Shown: positions 37,155 through 44,579 of the stretch, in pieces
How positions within the stretch are numbered: the stretch's first letter is position 1
Layout: every line of letters starts with the position of its first letter
Source of the DNA: Mycobacterium helveticum
GTDB lineage: Bacteria > Actinomycetota > Actinomycetes > Mycobacteriales > Mycobacteriaceae
Length of the DNA stretch: 58,677 bases
NCBI RefSeq assembly: GCF_007714205.1
Contig: NZ_VMQU01000018.1
Coordinates: 1-58,677, forward strand
Direction of reading: 5' to 3'
Translations under genes and position numbers: made by a program
The notes under the pieces: generated by a model
Database searches by the model: none
The model's input: the letters and a program-made list of their open reading frames with translations, nothing else
What the model was told of the DNA's origin: nothing

Positions 37155-37170
37155 AGGGCCGATGGTCCCT
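37155..37170. promoter_or_regulatory. DosR-like binding site
   Basis: AGGGCCGATGGTCCCT reads on the minus strand as AGGGACCATCGGCCCT, which fits the DosR (DevR) consensus GGGACNNNNGNCCCT. It lies 35 bases before a 47-residue ORF and about 260 bases before a small metal-binding protein. DosR sites drive hypoxia/NO-induced dormancy genes in mycobacteria. Confidence 0.6.
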
Positions 37171-37205
37171 AGCCTCGGCGTTGTGCGTACGCGATCATTC
37201 GACTC

Positions 37206-37349
37206 ATGACCGAACCGGCCCCACCGCCCCATCCGGGCGGACGGCTCCCCCGAGACGACGATCGGCCCGGCCCGCTGCTGGGGGTCGTGGCAGGTGTGGG
37301 CATCGGTGGCAGGTGGGCCAGCCGCCCCATGGTGCGCGGCGCCCGCTGA
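37206..37349 (+). CDS. Candidate 47-residue ORF downstream of DosR-like site
   Basis: A short frame from ATG to TGA (starting MTEPAPPPHPGG, then LLGVVAGVGIGGRWA as a possible short hydrophobic segment). No ribosome site precedes it, but a DosR-like site lies 35 bases upstream, so a leaderless or weakly led transcript is possible. No similarity is recognised. Confidence 0.3.
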   Translation: MTEPAPPPHPGGRLPRDDDRPGPLLGVVAGVGIGGRWASRPMVRGAR

Positions 37350-37431
37350 CGGCCCCGGCCCGCAAGGCTCAGTTTCGTCCAACACGGCGGCCACCCGAAG
37401 CCGGAACCGCCCGACCGAGGAGGAGGTCCTC

Positions 37432-37578
37432 ATGTCCCGTAGCGCCGGAGCGCGGTATGAGTGCGAGGAGTGCGGAGCGGTGCTCGTCTACGAGAAGCCC
37501 TGCCCATGCACCTCGGAGAACGAACACTCGGAGGTCTGCTGCGACAAGCCGATGAAGCAACTGGTGCAGGCGAATTAG
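37432..37578 (+). CDS. Small Cys-rich (rubredoxin/FmdB-like) metal-binding protein
   Basis: A 48-residue protein with an excellent ribosome site, GAGGAGGAGG, before its ATG. It has CEECG, then CPC, then CC, a spacing suited to a zinc ribbon or a desulforedoxin-like iron site. It lies in the block with the DosR-like sites, next to the Usp gene on the opposite strand. It may bind Zn2+ or Fe for a redox role; this is inference. Confidence 0.75.
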   Translation: MSRSAGARYECEECGAVLVYEKPCPCTSENEHSEVCCDKPMKQLVQAN

Positions 37579-37636
37579 CGGCGACCCGGCGCGCCGGTCG
37601 TGCGCAATAGAACCATGAAGTACGAAGCCCGCCGGG

Positions 37637-38554
37637 CTATTCGTTACTCCTGGCGACGATCACCGGTATGCGTGCGGCATTGACGACGGCCCTGCCGACC
37701 GAGCCCAGCAGCATGCCGCTGAACCCGCCGCGGCCGCGGCTGCCGACGACCACCAGCTGAGCGGTCTCCGCCTGTTGGAGCAGCCGGGGCGCCGGCCGGT
37801 CACTGACCACGATCTTGCTCACCGACACGTCCGGATGGCGTTGCTGCCATTCCGCGAGCCGTTCGGCCAGGACCTGCTCCTCGCGCACCTCGAAGTTCGC
37901 CCACTCGACGGGGGCCTGGCCGGGGCGCCCGAATCCCAACGCGCCCACGTCGCTCCACGCGTGCAGTGCCACCACTCCCACGCCACGGCGGGACGCCTCG
38001 TCGAAGGCGATCTCGGTCGCGAGGTCCGAGGCGGGCGAGCCGTCGACGCCGACCACCACGGGTGCGTGCGGGCTCACGGCCGCCGGCGAGTCCTCGTCGT
38101 GGATGACCGCCACCGGGCACTTCGCGTGGTAGACCAGGCCGGAGCTGACCGACCCGAGCAAGGCGCGGGCCACCGCGGTCTGACCACGGCAGCCCACAAC
38201 CACCATCTGGGCCTGCTTGGTGAGATCGACCAGGGCGGGCAGTATCGGGGCGTCATACAGCACATCGCTGGTGATCTGGTAGGCCCCATGCGGCTGGGCC
38301 GCCTCGGCGGCCAGTTTGTGCGCCTCCTCGAGGATCTGGTGCGCGTGCTGTTCCTGCCAGGACGCGTACTCGCCCGGTGGCGGCGCCGGTGGCACGGGGC
38401 CGAAGAATTCGGTGATCACCGGGGCCACGTGCACCAGCCTCAAAGGGGCCTCGTGCACCGCGGCGTCTCGCGCCGCCCATTCGACGGCCGCCACCGACGA
38501 CGGTGAGCCGTCGACACCGACCAGAATCTCCGCGGACGTCTGTCGAGGTGACAC
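37637..38554 (-). CDS. Double-domain universal stress protein (UspA family)
   Basis: A 305-residue tandem Usp. Domain 1 (about 10-145) and domain 2 (about 160-300) each open with VGVDGSP and end in an ATP-binding loop: GCRGQTAVARALLGSVS in domain 1 and GSRGRGGFSGMLLGSVG in domain 2, matching Gx2Gx9G(S/T). Similar proteins (Rv1996, Rv2005c, Rv2623) belong to the DosR regulon and bind ATP. The GTG at 38554 has AAGGGAG 7 bases upstream and is preferred to an ATG eight codons earlier. A DosR-like sequence lies about 77 bases upstream. Confidence 0.93.
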   Translation of the reverse strand: MSPRQTSAEILVGVDGSPSSVAAVEWAARDAAVHEAPLRLVHVAPVITEFFGPVPPAPPPGEYASWQEQHAHQILEEAHKLAAEAAQPHGAYQITSDVLYDAPILPALVDLTKQAQMVVVGCRGQTAVARALLGSVSSGLVYHAKCPVAVIHDEDSPAAVSPHAPVVVGVDGSPASDLATEIAFDEASRRGVGVVALHAWSDVGALGFGRPGQAPVEWANFEVREEQVLAERLAEWQQRHPDVSVSKIVVSDRPAPRLLQQAETAQLVVVGSRGRGGFSGMLLGSVGRAVVNAARIPVIVARSNE

Positions 38555-38630
38555 CCGAGTCTCCCTTCGCGAGCGCACGGCCGAAACGGCGATGATGCTC
38601 GACCCTAGGCGGCCGCGCGCGTTGCGACAG

Positions 38631-38645
38631 GAGGCCTTGGTCCCT
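38631..38645. promoter_or_regulatory. Weak DosR-like site upstream of the Usp gene
   Basis: On the minus strand this reads GGGACCAAGGCCT, keeping the left half GGGAC exactly and part of the right half. It is about 77 bases upstream of the Usp start, a fitting distance, but the right half deviates, so it is only a candidate. Confidence 0.35.
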
Positions 38646-38716
38646 ACCTCAAGAGCACTACTGCCTCGTGGCGGCGGCGCCGGCGGGGTCGGCGGACGTG
38701 GACCGGGGGCGCCGGA

Positions 38717-39973
38717 TCAGTACCGGCCGAAGGCGATCGCGACGTTGTGTCCGCCGAATCCGAACGAGTTGTTGATGGCGTAGTTGTACGTGCCGGGCCG
38801 GGGTTTGCCGGCGACCACGTCCAGGTCGATCTCGGGGTCGAGGTTCTCCAGGTTGAGCGTCGGGGGCACGATCTGGTCGCGCAGCGCGAGCACGGTCAGG
38901 ATCGATTCGACGGCGCCCACGGCGCCGACCGAGTGGCCCAGCGCGGCCTTGGGCGCATACACCGCGGCGTGGTTGCTGCTGCCCAGGGCTTTGTTGATGG
39001 CCTTGCTCTCGGCCAGGTCGCCGACCTGGGTGCCGGTGGCGTGGGCGTTGATGTGGTCGATGTCGGCGGGGGTCAGGCCGGCCAGTTGGATGGCGCGGCT
39101 CATCGCGTGCCCGGCGCGTTCCCCGTTGGGGTCGGGGGCGACCATGTGGAACCCGTCGGAGGTGATGCTGGCCCCCATGATGCGGGCCAGGATGTTGGCG
39201 CCGCGCGCCTTGGCGTGTTCTTCGGTCTCGATCGTCATCAGCGCGCCGGCCTCGCCGAACACGAAGCCGTCGCGGTCGCGGTCGAAGGGGCGGCACGCCC
39301 CGGGCGGGTCGTCGTTGTTGGTCGACATCACGATGCGCATCTTGGCGAACGCGGCGATCGGCACCGCCTCGATCCTGGTCTCCACCCCGCCGCAGATCGC
39401 CATGTCGGCCTCACCGAGCACGATCTGCTGCCAGGCCCGCAGGATGGCCTCCGATCCCGACGCGCACGCCGACACCGTCGTGAACACGCCGGCCTTGGCG
39501 TGCCGTTCCAGGCCGATCGCCGCGGCCGCGGCGTTGGGCATGTACTTGTGCACGACCAACGGCGACACCGCCCCCGCCCCGCGGGCCCGCATGTCGTCGT
39601 AGCTGAAGACCAGTTCCTCGCCCGAGCCGAGCCCGGTGCCGACGGAGACCATCAGCCGGTCGGGGTCGACCTCGGGATGGCCCGCGTTGTCCCACACCCG
39701 CCGGCTGACCACGGTGGACATCCGTTGCAGGTAGCTCGTGCGCCGCATCTCGGCGCGCGTCAGTTCGTGGTCGAAATCCTCCAGAAGGTGCCCGCCGATG
39801 CGGACCGGCAGGTCGAATTCCTCGACGAATGCGTCATCGAGGGTGCGGATTCCGCTCTGGCTGTCGAGCAGGCACTTCCATGTCGCCTCCGCGTCGGTCC
39901 CGAGCGCGGTCGTCATGGCAACGCCGGTGACCACCACGCAGGGAAAACCTGTTCCCGTAGCCAACGCTGCCAT
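38717..39973 (-). CDS. Stand-alone beta-ketoacyl-ACP synthase, KasB type
   Basis: A 418-residue thiolase-fold condensing enzyme. The catalytic triad is C170 ([10 protein letters not shown]), H311 (NAHATGTQ) and H347 (LGHSVGA). From memory the sequence follows mycobacterial KasB more closely than KasA through most of its length (FPxVVVTGxAMTTAL, [22 protein letters not shown], [19 protein letters not shown]). KasB elongates mycolic-acid precursors in FAS-II and usually sits with fabD, acpM and kasA; here it stands alone next to a Usp gene and flavoproteins, so it is probably an extra paralogue with a special lipid product. Confidence 0.92.
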   Translation of the reverse strand: MAALATGTGFPCVVVTGVAMTTALGTDAEATWKCLLDSQSGIRTLDDAFVEEFDLPVRIGGHLLEDFDHELTRAEMRRTSYLQRMSTVVSRRVWDNAGHPEVDPDRLMVSVGTGLGSGEELVFSYDDMRARGAGAVSPLVVHKYMPNAAAAAIGLERHAKAGVFTTVSACASGSEAILRAWQQIVLGEADMAICGGVETRIEAVPIAAFAKMRIVMSTNNDDPPGACRPFDRDRDGFVFGEAGALMTIETEEHAKARGANILARIMGASITSDGFHMVAPDPNGERAGHAMSRAIQLAGLTPADIDHINAHATGTQVGDLAESKAINKALGSSNHAAVYAPKAALGHSVGAVGAVESILTVLALRDQIVPPTLNLENLDPEIDLDVVAGKPRPGTYNYAINNSFGFGGHNVAIAFGRY

Positions 39974-40345
39974 CGGTGTCGCCGGACCTTTCTCGGGGTG
40001 CTCGGAACGCTGCGCGACAAGCGCAACCCACGAGTCATCGAAGCATGCCCGGGGGACCCGCCGACAGCGCCGACAGCGCCGACGAACCGTGCCGGTGCCA
40101 GCGTCGATGCCAAAAGCCCAGCAAGCACACCATTTTGCGCCACCGACCCGGTGCTCCCCGCGGTGTGAACTCTTCGTTTGGTGGCTGACGGTCGTGGGTG
40201 AATTCGCGCTCTGCCATCGCGGCCCCGGGAAAAAGCCGTCGGGGGAACCCCGCCCCGGGCCACTAGGATCGGTTGTGTCGCCAGCGATCCGGGCCTGCCG
40301 GCCAACGACGTGCGGCCGCGGACGAACTCACGGGAGCAGACGCAC
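39974..40345. other. Intergenic region upstream of the KasB-type gene
   Basis: About 370 bases between the ketosynthase start and a truncated PE-like frame. It contains a short GCCGACAGC tandem repeat near 40060-40083 but no gene I can support. Confidence 0.4.
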
Positions 40346-40465
40346 ATGGAGATGTCCATTGATCCGGCCGCCGGCGCCATCGGGGCGAAACTGATCGAGG
40401 TGGCGAGCCGCGCGCTGGGCTCCGGTGCCGCCGCGTTGCCGGCCGTGACCGGGTTGGCGCCGGCC
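40346..40465 (+). pseudogene. Truncated PE-like N-terminus
   Basis: From the ATG with a GGAG site upstream, the frame encodes MEMSIDPAAGAIGAKLIEVA and continues to TGLAPA, the first forty residues of a short PE-like protein (the usual continuation is an Asp/Glu-Val-Ser helix). After that the homology stops and the frame runs into basic, low-complexity sequence antisense to the downstream oxidoreductase. The gene is therefore cut off; the rest was lost. Confidence 0.5.
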
Positions 40466-40505
40466 GCGGCCCGGCGCTTCGCGGGCCTGCGAGCGCCGCA
40501 TCGCA

Positions 40506-41885
40506 TCAAAACAGGCTTCGGGCCGACCGGGAGATTCCTTCCGCGCTCATCGGGTGCTGGTCGGCGAAGGCCGCGAGGTCTCGGGCGTCCAGTCCGCGCG
40601 AGACTGCGAGCCCGATCTGGCCGATGAGGTTGCCTGCGTCGATTCCGACGACCCAACCGCCCACCAGCCGCAGTGAACCCGTTTGGAAGAACAGCCGGAT
40701 CTCGCCCTGGGTTTCGCCGAAGATCTGAGCCCGGCTGTCCTCGGCAAATGAGTAGGCACCCTCTTCGATCGAGACTCCCGCTGCCGCCGCAGATGCGCGG
40801 GTCAGACCGACGTAGGCGGCGGCGGGAAGCGTGAAGACCGTTGTGGGAGTTGACAGAAAGTCCACGGCGTCGGCGTGGCGATCACCTGCCATGATGTTGG
40901 CCGCGGCGGCCACGGACTGGCGGACCGCGGCGTGAAAGAGAGGAGTTCTCCCGTTGACGTCGCCGCAGGCGTAGATGTGGCGCAGATTGGTTTGCAGGGT
41001 GGGATCGGCCTGCACGCCGTGGGCGCCGACCGTAACACCGATCTCGCGCAGGCCCGCGGGAATCACCGGGTGGCGGCCGAGCGCCTGAAACGCTTGTGCC
41101 GCCGACCTGTGCTGTTCCGCGGTTCCGTCGAAGAAAACCACCCGCACGCCCTGCGAGGTTGGTTCGACCCGCCGCACCTCGGCCCGCAGGATGATCTCGA
41201 TATTCGGGTCCAAGAGCGGAGCCAGCAGCGCGACCATGTCGGGATCCATCCCGGGCAGTAGCTGGGCTTCCCTTTCCACCACGGTCACCCGAGTCCCGAA
41301 GGCCGAAAAAAACGACGCAGTCTCCAAACCCACGTAACCGCCGCCGATCACCAGCATGGAGGCCGGCAGCGTCGACACCGACGGGCGAAGTGCGTAGAGA
41401 TCCCGGCTGCTGAGGCAGTGCTCCAGGCCGGGGATCGGTGGAACGGAAATGTCCGAGCCGCTCGCGATGATGATATTGCGCGCGTTGAATCGGCGAAGCC
41501 CCTCCGGGGTGTCCACCGCTACCGTGTGCGGATCGTCGATGCGGGCGGTTCCCGTGAGCAGGGCGACATTGGGTGCTGCCCGCAACTCCGCGTCGTGCTG
41601 CTCATAGCGACGGGTCTGCACCTGGTCCTTGTGGGCGACCACCTCGGAGTAGTCGACGGAGACCTCCCCGTGCAGCCCACTTTTGTGAAAGCGTCGGTGC
41701 CGCAGGAGGTGATGGGCGATTTCGCGCACCGCTTTGGACGGTACACAGCCCTCGGCCAGACAATTTCCGCTCATCAACCCCTTGGGATCGACCATCACGA
41801 CCCGGCGTCCCGCCGCTGCCAGCCGGAAAGCCGCGGGGTAGCCACCGCCGCCCGCACCGATAGTGAGCACATCGACGTCATCCAT
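40506..41885 (-). CDS. Class I pyridine nucleotide-disulfide oxidoreductase
   Basis: A 459-residue flavoprotein. FAD-binding GAGGGGYPAAFRLA at the N-terminus; redox-active disulfide C42 and C47 in NCLAEGCVPSK; the NAD(P)-binding GGGYVGLETASFFSAFG; YACGDVNG for the second FAD contact; and a C-terminal HPMSAE matching the dimer-interface His-Glu pair. This plan fits lipoamide dehydrogenase, mercuric or mycothione-type reductases. The substrate is not clear, but the His-Glu base suggests disulfide reduction. It follows the next flavoprotein with 91 bases between and may be co-transcribed. Confidence 0.9.
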   Translation of the reverse strand: MDDVDVLTIGAGGGGYPAAFRLAAAGRRVVMVDPKGLMSGNCLAEGCVPSKAVREIAHHLLRHRRFHKSGLHGEVSVDYSEVVAHKDQVQTRRYEQHDAELRAAPNVALLTGTARIDDPHTVAVDTPEGLRRFNARNIIIASGSDISVPPIPGLEHCLSSRDLYALRPSVSTLPASMLVIGGGYVGLETASFFSAFGTRVTVVEREAQLLPGMDPDMVALLAPLLDPNIEIILRAEVRRVEPTSQGVRVVFFDGTAEQHRSAAQAFQALGRHPVIPAGLREIGVTVGAHGVQADPTLQTNLRHIYACGDVNGRTPLFHAAVRQSVAAAANIMAGDRHADAVDFLSTPTTVFTLPAAAYVGLTRASAAAAGVSIEEGAYSFAEDSRAQIFGETQGEIRLFFQTGSLRLVGGWVVGIDAGNLIGQIGLAVSRGLDARDLAAFADQHPMSAEGISRSARSLF

Positions 41886-41976
41886 CCGAAAATTCTCCCT
41901 CGTTCAGCACCCGACAAACGGGCCCTCGGGTAGCAGCCCGGATCGCCCGGGCTTTCTGAAGTGCGTCCGGCCCCTC

Positions 41977-43251
41977 CTATTCGCCGGGGAAGTGGTCCAT
42001 CAGCAAGTGGGTGGCCGGCACCCCGAAAGCCGGGGGCTTCCCTCCGGTGCGGAAGTACATCTCTTTGAACGCCAGCTTCATCGCATAGGGAGCGTGACCC
42101 ATTTTGAACACTGAGGTGTCGCCGCCGAACCAGGTGTTCGAGTAGATGTAGAAGCCTTGGTGCGCGCCGATGTCGCCGAAGCAGAGAATTTCGGGCTGGT
42201 AGTCCGGCCCGGCGTCGTCGGGGGCCAGTACGCCGACGTCGATGGCGATCTGGCGGGCCACGATTCCTGCTTGCTGGTGTCCCAGGCCTCCCAGCTTGGG
42301 CACCGTGAGTGCCGCCGCGTCGCCGACGGCGAACAGCTCGCGATGCCCGGGGTTGCGCATCCGGCGGTCGGTGAGCACGAAACCCATCTCGTCGGTGACC
42401 GGCAAATCCTTCAAGAACGGGTGCGGCACCCAGTCCGGCAGGACGATCTTGATCTCCGCCTCCAGGCTCGCGCCGTTGCGGAACTCGATCCCGTCGGCGG
42501 TAAGACGCACGACGTCGTCGGTCTTGTTCAGATAGCCGAATCCGCGCTCGGCCGCCATCTTCAAAAATCCGGTGACGATCTGTTCACCGGCATCCTCGGC
42601 GATCATCGCCGCGGGGGTGAACAGCGTGATGCGATGCGCGTCGCCCAGACGGTGTTCACCGAGCCAGTGCGCCATCGCCAGCCCGAGCTCCAGAGGCGGG
42701 CCCTCACAGGCGGCGAGCCCAACGGGCAGCCAGTCCGGTTTGCCCTGCAGTCCCTGATGGAACCGGGCCGAGCCGATGGCGATCGGCCCGCCCTTGTACG
42801 CCGCGAGACGGCGACGCAGCTTGTTGCCGTAGTAGCCGCTGGAGACCGTGTCACCGTGCTCCCCGAAGCCTTCGATCTGGTCGTAGGCCAGCCGGTTGCC
42901 GAGTGCGATCACCAGGTAGTCGTAGCCGAGCACCTCGGTCGCCGAGCCCGGACGGTCGCTCGGGACCACGTGCACGCGCCGGGCATCGGGGTCGATGGCG
43001 ATCACGTCCGCGTTCAGGAAGGTGTTGCCGTCGCGGTCATGGATCTTGGGTGTGTCCAGCAGCATCGATTCGAGGGGATCGCGATCGGCGAGCACCTCCA
43101 TCTGGATGTTCGGCATGAACGTCAGATAGGGGTTGCGGTCGACGACGGCGAGATCGACGGCGTCACCGGCGTGCTCACGAATGAATCGCGCCGTGGTCAG
43201 CCCGGCAAAGCTGCTCCCCAGTACCAGGACCCGCGGTTTGGCCTCGGTCAT
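41977..43251 (-). CDS. NAD(P)/FAD-dependent oxidoreductase (NDH-2/SQR-like)
   Basis: A 424-residue flavoprotein of the NDH-2/sulfide:quinone oxidoreductase group. FAD motif VLGSSFAGLTTARFI starts the protein, VIALGN and LFAVGDAAAL follow, and a C-terminal region MKLAFKEMYFRTGG may form the membrane-contact part. It could pass electrons to quinone. One cysteine is in ACEGPPLELG; the full SQR cysteine set is not apparent, so sulfide as substrate is not shown. GGGAAGGGAG lies 9 bases before the ATG. Two DosR-like sites lie in the divergent promoter region; M. tuberculosis Rv1812c is a DosR-regulated dehydrogenase of comparable type. Confidence 0.85.
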   Translation of the reverse strand: MTEAKPRVLVLGSSFAGLTTARFIREHAGDAVDLAVVDRNPYLTFMPNIQMEVLADRDPLESMLLDTPKIHDRDGNTFLNADVIAIDPDARRVHVVPSDRPGSATEVLGYDYLVIALGNRLAYDQIEGFGEHGDTVSSGYYGNKLRRRLAAYKGGPIAIGSARFHQGLQGKPDWLPVGLAACEGPPLELGLAMAHWLGEHRLGDAHRITLFTPAAMIAEDAGEQIVTGFLKMAAERGFGYLNKTDDVVRLTADGIEFRNGASLEAEIKIVLPDWVPHPFLKDLPVTDEMGFVLTDRRMRNPGHRELFAVGDAAALTVPKLGGLGHQQAGIVARQIAIDVGVLAPDDAGPDYQPEILCFGDIGAHQGFYIYSNTWFGGDTSVFKMGHAPYAMKLAFKEMYFRTGGKPPAFGVPATHLLMDHFPGE

Positions 43252-43437
43252 CGCGGTCGCTCCCTTCCCTCATCGATTGCGTCGCGCAGACCCGCCGCAT
43301 GGCCGGCAGCCGAAGACGGGGTTCGCGGATACCGGCGATGATTCCTGGATTCGCTGTCGCGCTGGTGATCTCGATATCCCGTACCCGGAAACCATGGCAT
43401 CCATGTGTCACGGTAACATCCCAGGGATGCGTACTCA

Positions 43438-43452
43438 GGAGGCTTTAGTCCC
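43438..43452. promoter_or_regulatory. DosR-like site, left
   Basis: On the minus strand this reads GGGACTAAAGCCTCC; the left half GGGACT and the central AT-rich pair fit the DosR consensus, and AAGCC is close to AGTCC. It lies about 187 bases upstream of the NDH-2-like gene. Confidence 0.55.
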
Positions 43453-43547
43453 GGGCGTTCGGGGCTGAACGGCCCTTCCGATCCGATCGGAGTCAGCGTC
43501 GAACCTGAAAACCGATGCCTAACATCGATCGGCTTCCCAGTCGGTCC

Positions 43548-43562
43548 GGGTCTTTGGGCCCT
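43548..43562. promoter_or_regulatory. DosR-like site, right
   Basis: GGGTCTTTGGGCCCT matches GGGACTTNNGNCCCT at all defined positions except one (T for A). It lies about 140 bases upstream of the 3-hydroxyacyl-CoA dehydrogenase and about 300 bases upstream of the opposite flavoprotein gene. Confidence 0.6.
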
Positions 43563-43701
43563 ATGAACGGCCTCGCCCTGGGTGTTTCGATCGGTCTGAG
43601 CGTTCACGCAGTCCGGCCGCCGAACCAACGCTCGACCTGAAAAAGCCTGGTGTGCAAGCCATCACAATCGGCAGCGTCACCGTCGTCGAACGGAGCAACT
43701 C

Positions 43702-44559
43702 ATGAGCACCCGCATCCGCAACGTGACAGTCCTGGGCGCCGGCGTCCTCGGCTCGCAGATCGCCTTCCAGTCGGCCTTCAAGGGCTTCGCCGTCGTCTCC
43801 TACGACATCAACGCCGACGCACTGGAAGCCGCCACAAAACGCTACGACACCCTGGTGACTACTTACACGGAGGAGGTTCCCGACGCCAGGGATGGAGCGG
43901 CGGCCGCGGCGCTGGATCGGATCACCTTGACCTCGGATCTCGCCGAAGCCGCGGAAAACGCCGATCTGATCATCGAGGCGATTCCCGAGGTCCTCGCACT
44001 GAAACGGGAAATGTACACAAAGCTCGCCGCGCTGGCACCGCCGAAGACGATCTTCGCCACCAATTCCTCCACGCTGCTGCCCAGTGACCTCAAAGATGCC
44101 ACGGGCCGCCCCGACCGATTCCTGGCGCTGCACTTCGCCAACCGGGTCTGGCAGTTCAACACCGCCGAAATCATGGGCACTGCCGATACCGACCCCAAGG
44201 TCTTTGCCGAGGTCGTCGAATTCGCCAAAGCCATTGGCATGGTGCCCATTGCATTGCACAAAGAGAAAGCGGGGTATGTGCTCAACTCGCTGCTGGTGCC
44301 GTTCTTGAACGCCGCGGCCGGGCTGGCCTTCGGCGGCTATGCCGACCCGCCGGACGTCGACAGCACCTGGCGCATCGCCACCGGCGCGCCGCTGGGCCCG
44401 TTCCAGATGCTCGACATCATCGGCCTCAACACTCCTTACAACATCATGGTCCACGGGGATGCCGAATCTCAGCAGATCGCCGCCTGGCTCAAGGAAAACT
44501 ACATCGACAAGGGCAAGCTCGGCCTCGCCGCCGGCGAGGGCTTCTACACGTACAAGTGA
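43702..44559 (+). CDS. 3-hydroxyacyl-CoA dehydrogenase
   Basis: A 285-residue enzyme with an N-terminal NAD-binding domain (VTVLGAGVLGSQIAFQ), LIIEAIPEV and ATNSSTLLPSDL, and the catalytic His in LALHFANRVW paired with a Glu in the following helix. The C-terminal dimerisation domain contains GYVLNSLLVPFLNAA. It oxidises 3-hydroxyacyl-CoA to 3-ketoacyl-CoA with NAD+, here possibly acting in fatty-acid degradation downstream of hydration. The stop is 20 bases before the GTG of the oleate hydratase gene, so they are co-transcribed. Confidence 0.93.
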   Translation: MSTRIRNVTVLGAGVLGSQIAFQSAFKGFAVVSYDINADALEAATKRYDTLVTTYTEEVPDARDGAAAAALDRITLTSDLAEAAENADLIIEAIPEVLALKREMYTKLAALAPPKTIFATNSSTLLPSDLKDATGRPDRFLALHFANRVWQFNTAEIMGTADTDPKVFAEVVEFAKAIGMVPIALHKEKAGYVLNSLLVPFLNAAAGLAFGGYADPPDVDSTWRIATGAPLGPFQMLDIIGLNTPYNIMVHGDAESQQIAAWLKENYIDKGKLGLAAGEGFYTYK

Positions 44560-44579
44560 TGGACCGGAGGAAAAACGTC

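Larger units (their letters stand above)
43252..43701. other. Divergent promoter region with two DosR-like sites
   Basis: A 450-base region between the NDH-2-like gene and the 3-hydroxyacyl-CoA dehydrogenase gene. It holds DosR-like sites at 43438-43452 and 43548-43562 and no gene that I can support. Confidence 0.55.

Noticed and set aside
38747..40168. Plus-strand frame of 473 codons opposite the KasB-type gene
   Set aside because: Antisense of a conserved ketosynthase; His/Gly/Val-rich translation without family motifs.
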